NCBI RefSeq assembly: GCF_932526225.1
Contig: NC_064036.1
Location: forward strand, 19,984,953-20,048,952
Direction of reading: 5' to 3'
DNA length: 64,000 nucleotides
Source of the DNA: Nematostella vectensis
Taxonomy: Eukaryota; Cnidaria; Anthozoa; Actiniaria; Edwardsiidae
The position numbers and the translations under genes were made by a program. Of this stretch, positions 19,771 to 29,349 are shown piece by piece (the stretch's first letter is position 1; the number at the start of each line of letters is the position of its first letter). The notes below the pieces were generated by a model that worked only from the letters and a program-made list of their open reading frames with translations, was not told the DNA's origin and ran no database searches.

Positions 19771-20342
19771 CTAGAATAAAAATAAATAAATAAATCAGAT
19801 GATAATTTCATGATTTATGGGACCGGAGGGTACTGTCAGTGTATATTGCGGTCCATAATAATTTCTAGCGACTGACGGAAAGGAGTAGTAGTGTTTGAGT
19901 GATCAAATCGAAATGATGAAATTTAAGCGGTTCGATAGGCAGCCCGAAAATCGATAAAAAATTAACAGACAAAGAACTAATTACGGTATCCGAAAACAAA
20001 TGAATAATTCATACTCTCTTGGGAACTCTGGTGCTTTGTTTACGCCAGTTTCCGTTCCTTTAAATACCGTGAAATCCTCTCAAAAACGTAGTTATACCAG
20101 TTCAAAATGTCCTTGGTCCGGACCTCTCCGTAGAAACCTTACTCATATTTCGGCGTTCGCATGTTCCAAAACGTACAAAAGCCCCCCCAAAAAAACAGTA
20201 CAACTAGCGAGCATGTGCGAGATCACGAGGCGTGGCGAATATCAGAAATGTCCGTGGGTCGTTTTATCAAAAGTCCCGGTAATTGTCGGGCCCGTTAGGT
20301 TACCGGGAGAGTTTACGGGAAACTTTATCGGGCGAGGAAGAG

Positions 20343-21060
20343 CGTTTCTCAAAGCTAGCGGTGTAGCGTCCCGGTTGTTTACGGGTTCCCGATAAGCAAA
20401 TTATAATTTTCAAAAGTTTAGAATAGATTGGCTAAATAATTATTGAATTTCGATAATAAGACTAGATTTGTCGATGTCTGTAGACAACTGGCTCCCTAAA
20501 CAATCCTGTAGCATCGGCACTTTTCGAAAAAAGACAAAGGAACAGGTAAATAAAGTATAATTTTGTAGCAAAACTTCCAATAACTTGTAAAAGTTGTTTA
20601 CATTTTTGGGGGCGCACGGTGACAGCTAAATCTCAAACCATTTGACAGAGATGAAACCTGATTGGCTGGTAGGGAATCCCACAAAATGATGTTAGCCGTG
20701 ATTGGCCCACTTCTTACCGGGCAGTGGAAGGCTTTCCTCTATGATGAAAACTTACTACAACTCGACACGACTCGAAAATGAAGCAATTTAATCGGCAAAA
20801 AAGCACCAAATTAAATATTTCAACTTGGCTAATCCAAGAAGAAAAATTGATCTATAAATATAGCCGAAAATATTAGGGGAAAACATCGTTTGCAGGTATC
20901 TTTCAGGTATTTTTCGCATTTAAAGTGATTCCCGGTAAGTCACCGGGATTTTTTCCCGGCTTGAAAATAGCGGGGGTTTGTAGAAACACCCGTAAAGTCT
21001 ATCGGGGACTTACCGGGTTACTTTCCAGGTTTCCGAGTTTATCGGGCACTTTGAGAAACG
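20343..21060. mobile_element. MITE candidate in gene C intron 1
   Basis: Ends are a perfect 12-bp inverted pair, CGTTTCTCAAAG (20343-20354) and CTTTGAGAAACG (21049-21060). CCCGGTAA/TTACCGGG-type motifs recur inside and just outside the left end. No coding capacity. A target-site duplication is not clear, so the exact boundaries may be wrong. Confidence 0.4.
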
Positions 21061-21194
21061 AACCCCAGAGCACATAGTTAAGTAAGTATATATTCTGCGA
21101 TTGTCCCTAAGTTATTTCTTTATACACTTTCATCCCTCAGAAACAAAGGAAATGTAATAAAGGCAAGACATTACGAAATCAAAGTATCACTTAC

Positions 21195-21246
21195 CTTTTT
21201 GTTTAGGAAAAAAGTGCGTAATCCTGCGTTTTCGTCCGGAGGACAT
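21195..21246 (-). CDS. Gene C exon 1 (17-residue basic leader)
   Basis: ATG at 21246 reads MSSGRKRRITHFFPKQK and is followed by the strong donor G|gtaagt (21194). Phase 1 matches exon 2, giving ...KQKDDPPEE. Leaders of the type 'basic cluster-FF-P/K' are common at the start of hAT-like and zinc-finger proteins and act as nuclear localisation signals. Intron 1 is about 1.4 kb and holds a MITE candidate. Confidence 0.5.
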
Positions 21247-22739
21247 GTTTCAGTTTGTGCGAAACTTCCAGACTTCAAAACGAGGCTCGGCTCGTAAATT
21301 TCCGTGCGTCGTGCGGGCGCCCGCTAATTGCACCACTCCTGTTTGCTCCTGTACTTACGTGTTGCCGGTAGTTTTCGCACAACGTAAACAACGATGTCAC
21401 ACATACATCAGAGAAGGGAAAAAAACGACATTTTTCAGATTACGGAAGCTATCAGAAAACTGACAGAAATTTAATAAAAGAAACGGCAAGTAGCGTCTGG
21501 AATCATGCTTTTATTTTTGAAATTTGAGCAAAAGTACCCGGCCGAGAAATGAGAGTAGCCGTCGATTCTGGCCGCCTGCCGGCCTGTTTTGACAAGGCTG
21601 AACATGCTAAACGAGGCTCAGCCCAATAACTGATACTGTCAAAATCGTGAACTGAACAGTGAACAGATTCAATTTCCTTGGCAATTGTTGTCATGGTCAC
21701 TGATGTCAATCTCAAATTTAGTAGGGAATGCTCGATGAGCAGTAGCACCACATGTCCAAATTCAAATTGTTACGTGTATTCTGGTCGGAAATGCTTTATT
21801 TTGTAGTGTCCCCACCCCCCTTAAAATGTCCAGATTTCTCAAACAATTCGATTTGACTAACTAGCTAACGATATTCTGTGGTCATTTGCCATTCCGAAGA
21901 TGTAAGAATTTGCGCTGTGTGATGCTAGTTATAACCATATATTTGAGGGTTCAATTTTGGGCATTAGCGACATCACATTTGTAAGAAACAAGGACGGTAC
22001 GAAGGCTCTCTGGGCATCATCCACACTGATGTTGGTGCTTTGCTTAGTAATGGAAACACGCACACAGTTATCTTGGTTTCAAGAATTTGCTACCGCTATG
22101 GTGTTTCGCTTCGGTAAACGTGGACGAACTATCTTGATGCAATGCCGGCGATATCTTTACGGTCTTTAACTATTTCAGCCATTCTAGCCCGATAAGGTGG
22201 CCACGTCTTTCTAGTCAAGTGATTTTCGAATGAACCCAGTACCATGTTGAGTTAAATAGCGCAGTGACAGTCGTAGATTCGAAAATAAAATAAGAGCACC
22301 GAAGTTTGTGACTGTCCAGTTTGGGCTGCCGGAGTACCTTGTTGATAGCGGAGCCATCAACAAGGAGCCCCATGGGTATAGAAAAATGGTATATAACTAT
22401 GCGACTGAGTTTTTTGGTCACCGCGCGGGAGCCTTGTGGTTCTTCCTGCCTGCCAGCGCAAGCTATGTAACCACGCTTCGCTGACACGTTCGCCTCCACT
22501 CGAGAAAAACAAACTTCCAAACGTCTAAGAAATTGGAAAAAATGTGAGAATCTCTATTACAGTCATGGATTGTTTCAATCAAAGAATCTACAATTTTCTC
22601 CGTCCACAGTCGAATTTCGCCTCCAACAAACTGATTTTCAAACGGGGCGGAAGATCGATTACACTACCGATTCAAAATAGCGATAAAAAAATGTCTACGA
22701 AAGAAAGTCAATGATATTGAATGGTGTTGATATGTTTTT
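21247..22739. other. Noncoding; contains one dispersed repeat
   Basis: No gene recognised. The stretch 22360-22446 resembles 32101-32175 (see that entry). Possible upstream region of gene C near 21250-21500; no TATA box that I would defend. Confidence 0.4.
22360..22446 (+). repeat. Dispersed repeat, pair with 32101-32175
   Basis: Both contain ggtatagaaa, a 'ctatgcgact' block, and a 'ggtca(c/t)cgcgcgg' block in the same order and strand. Family unknown; the copies differ by substitutions and small indels. Confidence 0.6.
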
Positions 22740-22791
22740 CTTACTTTCCCTTTTGCATTTTTTTCTTGTTGTTTCGAATGATTAGGTGACG

Positions 22792-23880
22792 TCACCGTAC
22801 ATTGTCATCCAGCTTCACAATTCTTCCCTTCATACATTCAAAAATATGTTTCGCTAAGCGCCGATTTACGTTTCCATTCCGGCTCAATCCCATAATTCTG
22901 ACGAAATTATTTTCTTTGTTGGCGTGGTGTCTAACATTAATACCTGCAAGCGTTTTAAGGAATTTCAGTAAATTATCCCGATCATTTATATAGGCCGGAC
23001 ATTCTAGCAGAAAATGCTCTTCACCCTCCACTTTACCTGTCTGGCATACTAAGCATTTTCCTTCGTTTTTATATGGCTTTTCATACCTTCCAGTTTCAAT
23101 TGCTAGCTTATGATTGCTTAGCCTGAATTTAGTAAGGGCAATCCTATGGTCAATATTTTTTACGTCCGTTAGATAATCTTCTAAATTGTGGGACAGTTTA
23201 AATTTTATGAGCGTACGCAATTTGTTCTTTTGGGCTTGGTCTTTTCCGTTGTCATTTTGAATAGAGCTAAGCCATGTCTGTTATTCAATGTCATAAAGCC
23301 TTTGTTGAAGAAAACTGTATGTTGCTTCGGGAGTGTTTGTGCCAGTCAGCCAAATATCGCTCCCACCCGCAAGGTCTAGTATTTGTTTAATTTTTCTTCG
23401 CCAAAAGTTCTTGTTTTCATAATTAGATATGGCAGCGAATGCTTTGCGGGAGAGTGTTTCGTTATTCCCATTTTTTTTTTTTGAAAGTTTAAGCCAAAGT
23501 TTGATCGCTCTACACTTTGCTTTTGTTCTGAGAGGGAATCGTCCTAATTCAGCCCTACACGCGTTCGAGCTACAGTATCGGTTTACGCCGAGAAGCCATT
23601 TTAGAAACTTGGTGCACTTTAAAAATTCGTTCAATATGTTGTCCGCGCCTGGTGTCTTCCCAGATTTTAGTTTTTCTATGGCTTTTATAATTTCTTCCTC
23701 GCTTATTCTGTAGTCCAGGAGCCCCTCCCGATAGTTTCCATGATCTATTCGTCCATTTTGCTTGGGCTGTGCTTCATTTGTTGCATTCAAATTTTTGAAG
23801 TGCTGAAAAAATGTTTCCGCATTTTCAGTCTCAATTGGGGACGCTTTTGTTGACTTACCGATGTGGAAACAGTTTTTCAA
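22792..23880 (-). pseudogene. Element 4 ORF2, RT edge and C-terminal domain
   Basis: The first part (23880-23610) contains ISEEEIIKAIEKLKSGKTPGAD, the usual segment before the palm domain. It then jumps directly to WLLGVNRYCSSNACRAELGRFPL, which in related proteins follows the reverse transcriptase. The last part (23220-22792), in another frame, holds ALTKFRLSNHKLAIETGRY and the zinc-like CLVCQTGKVEGEEHFLLECP. Motifs A to E of the polymerase are absent. The junction codon is intact, so this is a clean deletion rather than decay. Confidence 0.8.
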
Positions 23881-24002
23881 CTGTCTCCATAAAGCCTTAG
23901 AATTTCTAAAATCGATATTATTGATTATGTTCGCGTTATGATTTTCTTTTTTTCTTTTGCACGTTTTTTTAAAGATTCTCCTTTTCCGATTCAGAGCATC
24001 TC

Positions 24003-25189
24003 TTAAGGAATGTGATTTTTTGGTTCTTTCGAGATTCGGTGTCCAAGCGAGCGAATGTTTTCTTTTTCTGTTTTACTTTCCTCGTCAAACCATGGTTTGT
24101 TGTTCTGATTGTTTACCGTTTTTGTGTTTTGATATTTCATGCCCGTCGCCTCGCATGCCTCTTTAAGCGCTTGCGTAAATTGAGCGGTCATTGTCTCTGT
24201 GCTATTGTTTTTAAGTGCGTCGCTTAGTTTTTGTTGAATATCATTAGAAACTAAAATCTCTTTCAATTTCTCCTGTATTCCGTCCTTCCAGATAAGTCTT
24301 TTGAATTCTGTTAATCCTTCATTTTGGTCTGTCCTCTCTGCCTCTGCACCCTTTGATGGGCTCTGGACAGATAAAGCATAAGATAGAGAGCAATGATCAG
24401 TTAGATGTGGCTCCAGAGGTTTGACAATAAAATAGTTAATGCTATTCATGATATTACTTGAAGCAATCACATAATCTACAACACTACTTTCGTCATATTT
24501 GAAACATGTTTTTTCCCTTCGAGATTCCCAACTGATCTTCCCTTTAGAATTCTGAGATTGAAAGCCGTACAAAGCTCTATAAGATTTTTCCCTCGGCTAT
24601 TTGTCGTGTTTACGTCTTGAGAATTTCTGCGATTTGTTGTATCTGTCTCATAATCTTTTGGAAGTTCGAAGAAGTTTTTGCTGTTATAATCATTTAATAC
24701 ATATTCCTATACAAGCTCCAGTTCGCGCATTAAAGTCACCTTGTACGATGACGTCACCTTTTGTTGAAAAATTAAGTATTTCTATTTCGAGATCATCAAG
24801 TAATTCATTGTTATTCTCTCTTTGTGGACTTAGATAAACTGTTCCTATATAAATATCTTTCTTCAAATGAAAATATGTTTTTTTAAGTTTTATCCACAAA
24901 AAGTTCTTATTTATTGATGGCGTGTATGCAACGCCATTGTTTATATTATTCTTAATATATATTACTATTTCCCCATAACTTCGTGAATTGTTTGAACTTT
25001 ATGTTTTACATAATGCTTAAAGTTTGTATTGGTGTTTGCATGTGTCTCAACTATTCCAAAAATTTCATGCTTGTTAATTGTATCCAGACAGTCATTTTGG
25101 TTTAATTTGTTTCCAAACGTTTTACTGCTGAAGCCATTAATATTCCAGCAGCCGATTCTTAATTTTGAATATTCTGGAGAAGATATCAT
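24003..25189 (-). pseudogene. Element 4 ORF2 endonuclease part, frame-broken
   Basis: The chain starts at 25189 with LRIGCWNINGFSSKTF (catalytic Asn block) and EIFGIVETHAN (Glu). After a break comes the segment at 24899-24690 with YIGTVYLSP and VIVQGDFNARTG (Asp/Asn). After another break, 24572-24003 has EPHLTDHCSLSYAL (the DH pair) and the downstream linker rich in charged residues. All APE motifs are present but at least two frameshifts separate them. It cleaved target DNA when intact. Confidence 0.8.
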
Positions 25190-25220
25190 GAATGTTAAAT
25201 AAATATAACAAAAAGAGCAC

Positions 25221-26060
25221 TTAGCTTGGACGGTGCCTTGTAAAATAATGTGCTAATGCGTTGAGGGCTTGCAAGGGTGGGAATGATTGGTCGTCTGAGC
25301 CCCACATTGTCATTTTCTGCTGCTTATACGGTGGCGCTCTTGCTCTTCTTTCACTTCTCTCTGTGTCCCTTCGCAAACCGGTTCTAGCTTTGATGTTTGA
25401 AACAAACTTCTTTGTTCCAATGTTGTTATTTAGGTGTACATCGTCGTAAAAAAACTTCTGGGTCGAGGTTTCCAAAGGTGTCACTTGTAACCCGCTGATT
25501 GTTGATAAAATGGGCCCTATTGTCCCTGCAAATATCTTCGTAGCAGTAGTTTGTGTCGTCTATTTTGTGCCATCTCTCTTAGGAGCATACAAAATTCCAC
25601 TGACAGCTATTCTGGAGATGGGCCAGCGACCTTTGAGTGCATTTACACAGTTTTCCATGTTAACAGCGATTTCATTTACACGCAGTTTCTCTATGTCATT
25701 AGTGCCTGAATGTACAATAATGTGTTCATAATCGTTCCTGTCGTCGTCCATAGTTTGTATGTATTGTAGAAGCTCTTTCGTTCCTCCTGCGACGTATTGT
25801 TTATTAACGAAACGATCTGGACAAAATCGCCGTTGTTTGATTCCTCGCAGGATCGTATCGCCGATCAGTAGAATTGGACCTTTTGCTTCACTGGTCTCGG
25901 GCTTGGTTCTGTTTGCGTCCATCCTAGTTTGTATTGTCGGACTGGTCTGTTCCAATGGTTTTGTATTTGAACGTCCATTATGTTGTCTTTTCCAGGTCTC
26001 ACTGGCTCTTTTACAGCGGCTTTCTGGTACACCTGGCTGCACCTCGTCCTGGAGCGTTTC
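25221..26060 (-). pseudogene. Element 4 ORF1, SGNH esterase part
   Basis: GPILLIGDTILRGI (25855-25810) corresponds to the catalytic GDS block, but the nucleophile Ser codon reads Thr. IVHSGTNDIEKL (GTND block) follows near 25715. The FYDDVHLNNNIGTKKF segment with the Asp...His pair lies near 25450, in a different frame after a break near 25560. The tail to 25221 is basic. The Ser-to-Thr change would be expected to impair catalysis. It follows the coiled-coil part at 26100-26915 and precedes ORF2. Confidence 0.75.
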
Positions 26061-26099
26061 AAAACGGTTTTTAGTATCGACTGTGTATGTGATTTGTCC

Positions 26100-26915
26100 C
26101 TAACTGTCGTCCTTACTAATTCTCTGGCTATCTTTATGACTGTTCATGTCTTGCGGGCTGGTCACTTCTATCGTGGAGCCCTCGGTCTGGTTAAGACAGG
26201 GCGATTGAGTGATCCGTGATGTGAGTGATTGTTCTGTATACACGAGTTGCTCTTTAATTTCTCCCAGCTCTCCCAGTATCTTCAGAATAGTCTCTGCCGC
26301 TGACGTCGATTTGTTTTTTATCAGTTCAAATTCACTTGTCACTTTACTTGTCAGGCTTGATATTTTTTTCGCAACATCATTGATGCTAGCGCTTACTTCG
26401 GACCGTAGCATTTCAATCTTACTTTCACATTCCCTTTTAACATCGGAGATTCCGTGTTTTGTCTTCTGTTTCCAGTCTTCTATTTCTATACTTTGCTCTC
26501 CGATCTCGATGGTATTCTTTGTGACTTTATCTTCAATTTTAGCGTTAAACACTCTTTGAGTCGCCATGAAGACCTCGATTTCCTCATACCGAGCATCGTG
26601 CACCACCTGCTCTTCCTTCTTGTTTTCCTTCTCGATCGATCCAGCCGCTAATTGTTCTTTCGCTCCAGTTTGTATCTCATTCATGGCGTTACTACTGCTT
26701 TTAGTAGCTAGAGTAGTGAGTGTACTTATATAAACGTCATTTCCCGCACCTTGCACCTTCAGCGTGTTCGTGCTCGAGTAATAGTTAACGGTCACCGATT
26801 CGAATTTTAGTACACTTGTCGTCCCGATTTGGTTTACACTTACTAGTTTTTCGTTACTTCCTTCCTCCATCAAGTGCAAAGGGAATCTTTTAGTTAATCG
26901 GAGTTTCCGCTCCAT
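26100..26915 (-). CDS. Element 4 ORF1, N-terminal and coiled-coil part
   Basis: 271 open codons from MERKLRLTKRF. The first 90 residues include VLKFESVTVNYYSSTNTLKV, a segment seen in ORF1 proteins of this retrotransposon type. The middle (about 110-235) is a long heptad-rich coiled coil (EIEVFMATQRVFNAK, then SEVSASINDVAKKISSL), probably for trimerisation. The C-terminal 30 residues are Ser/Thr-rich. The ORF ends at a stop, after which the esterase part continues in another frame, so a frameshift near 26100 has separated them. Confidence 0.75.
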   Translation of the reverse strand: MERKLRLTKRFPLHLMEEGSNEKLVSVNQIGTTSVLKFESVTVNYYSSTNTLKVQGAGNDVYISTLTTLATKSSSNAMNEIQTGAKEQLAAGSIEKENKKEEQVVHDARYEEIEVFMATQRVFNAKIEDKVTKNTIEIGEQSIEIEDWKQKTKHGISDVKRECESKIEMLRSEVSASINDVAKKISSLTSKVTSEFELIKNKSTSAAETILKILGELGEIKEQLVYTEQSLTSRITQSPCLNQTEGSTIEVTSPQDMNSHKDSQRISKDDS

Positions 26916-27039
26916 TTTAGTTGGTTCTTCTCATTAGTACTCAAAATGTTTTCAAGCTCCTCCATGTCAGCCATGCTGCAAGAGGCATGTATCAGAAGTA
27001 ACAAGATACTTTATGCGGGAGAATATAGTATATGTATGG

Positions 27040-28080
27040 ATATTTTCAAATGTACATTAAGAGAACTTTTATGAGGGGAAGGGTTTTTAAGGGCGAGATA
27101 CTAGCAACAACCTTGTTCTTTTTCAATATAATACACCTGTAAAGAAAACAGTTTTATATTAACCTTAAGATAATGGGAAAAGGGAAATGCCAAGAGAGTG
27201 CTCAATCCAATTATTCGCATTACTGTCATATTTTTTTTTCCAAACCTTTCAAGTCAAATTTTCCTCTTCCCGTCGACTATTTTTATGCAGTAGATATTCT
27301 TTGCTGTCTCCTCTCTACGCCAAACCTAGATTAATGAACCGGTTGGGTTTGAAATTAGAAGTTATAGCATTAGCAAGCTGTCAGTGATGACTTAGATGTA
27401 TTTTTTTAGTATTTGCTTCCAAAGCCAATATGTTTTTCTCCATTGCATATTTTTTTGAGTGGGCCACCAACAACAGGCCACTATATGGTAAAAGATGTGT
27501 GAACGAATATGTAATGCATGAAAGGAGATATATTTGTGGATTTTAATTTCCGCACATATTTCTGAATAATCATACCAATGAATCGCCACTAAATCGATAC
27601 ATAAAAACTACAGTATATAACATCTAAACTGACTATATTTTGGGGGATCTTAAGAATGCGGTTACATCCATGACATATTCTTCACAAGGGAAAAGCTTGT
27701 AAGAATATTGTTTGTTTAAAAAAATATTCACAATGTAACTTCTATGAAGGAACATAAGAATTTTTATACAGTACAATGCAATGTAATACAATACAATAAT
27801 TTACCATTAGACTTTACAAACTTTTAACAGCCATAGTCACACCAGGAATAGTGTACTTTAGTGTACTGCATAATTTATATTATTAAATGATGGCAATAAT
27901 GATGATGGTAATAAACTTTGGTATTTTTAATCTCATTAAAAAATCAATTTTAAAGTTGAGGAGAGCAGGATCCTAGACCCCTAGCTCTCCTAAATCTACC
28001 TTGATCAGTCAATACAAAAGTGTTTAATTGCGGGCTCCGCTTTTAGGCAGTGCGTGAATCTATGTATTATTTTTGACGGA
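27040..28080. repeat. Dispersed noncoding repeat, copy 1
   Basis: Blocks here recur in the same order at 33480-33970 and 34130-34590: 'ctgtaaagaaaacagtttta', 'atttgcttcc(c/a)aa', 'aatatgtaatgcatga', 'tttttaatctcattaaaaaa' and 'ggctccgc(t)ttttaggcagtgc'. The family is unknown and has no coding potential. Divergence is substantial, so these are old copies. Confidence 0.7.
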
Positions 28081-28229
28081 TATTTTTTATATTAAACAAA
28101 TAAAATTCAAGATTGCTTAAACCTAACAAGTTGGTATTTTGTAAATCCAATCGATTTTCTAAACCTGGGTCAATTTGATGAGAACATATTATTCGGATAA
28201 ACGTTAGAATTAAAAATGTATCGACTGAT

Positions 28230-28469
28230 ACTGCTTCATCTACTGTATCTGCTGTTATTATGATTATTTTTTGAAAATCATCTTGTCCTTGTTATATAAT
28301 TATTTGTGTACTGCTTCATCTACTGTATCTGCTGTTATTATGATTATTTTTTGAAAATCATCTTGTCCTCGTTATATAATTATTTGTGTACTACTTCATC
28401 TACTGTATCTGCTGTTATTATGATTATTTTTTGAAAATCTTCTTGTCCTTGTTATATAATTATTTGTGT
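28230..28469. repeat. 80-bp tandem repeat, three units
   Basis: Units start at 28230, 28310 and 28390 (actgcttcatctactgtatc...) and differ at only a few positions. No coding potential. Confidence 0.95.
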
Positions 28470-28585
28470 GTGTGTTAAATTTTACTCGATGTAAATTACA
28501 CAATTCACCTTTTTCGCTTCAAAGCAATAATTCTGAAATATCTCTATCACACTTGGGGAAGTTTTACAAATTGTATAACACTTAC

Positions 28586-28727
28586 CTTTCGAGGAAAGCA
28601 GATCATCATGTGCATTCAGTAATGCAAAGCTGATAAAATTGGAGAAGCGGCTCATTCTGTCCCCTTCACAACTGAGCTTTATTCTTACATAGCAAGTGGT
28701 ATGGATTTTTACCATACCACTTGCTTC
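28586..28727 (-). CDS. Plausible exon of an unrecognised gene (exon y)
   Basis: Bounded by acceptor tttctttcaacag (28728) and donor G|gtaagt (28585), open throughout: EASGMVKIHTTCYVR, RMSRFSNFISFALLNAHDDLL. It joins exon x (28963-29181) in phase 0. A 14-bp perfect hairpin (28691-28725) lies in the exon. The protein is not recognised. It could be a real exon of a small gene or a relic. Confidence 0.4.
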
Positions 28728-28962
28728 CTGTTGAAAGAAATGGGATAACAGATTTATGTTACCTTGGGCATTTATAATTCATAGCAGTAATTCTGGCTCA
28801 ACTGTTCCCAGGAACAAGAGTACCCTGTAGATATCATGATTGGTTTAAGTCTTGGGAATTTTTTGAACGTGAATACATTCTGTTCAAATAACTATCACCT
28901 CGCCAGACTATTTTGCTCTACCAGTCTCTCCATCAAAGAAAACTGAGTTCCTGGAACTTCAC

Positions 28963-29181
28963 CTGGAGTACCCTGAAGTTGTACTCCAAATAAGCTCGAC
29001 CGACATGTTTAATGATGTAGCCTCTAGGAAAGTCATCAACTATGTTTGACACCTGGATAAAATCGTCATCAAAACAAAATTTAACAAATAGAACACATGA
29101 ACGCAGTTTTGGGTAGTTTGGCCTGTTTTGATCCACACTTGCATCGCAAGTCTTAATCTTCAAGTGCCTGATTTGCCCTGT
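28963..29181 (-). CDS. Plausible exon of an unrecognised gene (exon x)
   Basis: Bounded by acceptor gaacttcttctag (29182) and donor CAG|gtgaag (28962). Open frame: TGQIRHLKIKTCDASVDQNR, RPNYPKLRSCVLFVKFCFDD, FPRGYIIKHVGRAYLEYNFR. It joins exon y in phase. A further open stretch upstream at 29153-29344 may be another exon. No family recognised; continuity of frame over two consensus splice sites is the only evidence. Confidence 0.4.
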
Positions 29182-29349
29182 CTAGAAGAAGTTCCCTCAA
29201 TTCAGTTTTTCCTACAAATACTTTATTTCCACAAGTTCCTTTCTTAAAAGTAAAACTTTGCAAGCACTGGTGCAAAGGTCCAAGCGCTGTTTCACCCAGC
29301 CCTTGACGTTCATTTTCTTTTTCTGTGCAGAACTTCTCCTGCATAGATC

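Larger units (their letters stand above)
22740..26930 (-). mobile_element. Non-LTR retrotransposon with internal deletion (element 4)
   Basis: Minus-strand order: ORF1 (26915-25221: coiled coil, then SGNH esterase), then ORF2 (25189-22792: endonuclease, reverse-transcriptase start, C-terminal domain). ORF2 has several frame breaks. The reverse-transcriptase core, including the YADD region, is missing between TPGADNILNEFLK and WLLGVNRYCSSN (about 23610). The 3' boundary near 22740 is approximate and no tail repeat was identified. A related C-terminal fragment lies at 37060-37550. It cannot move on its own. Confidence 0.85.
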
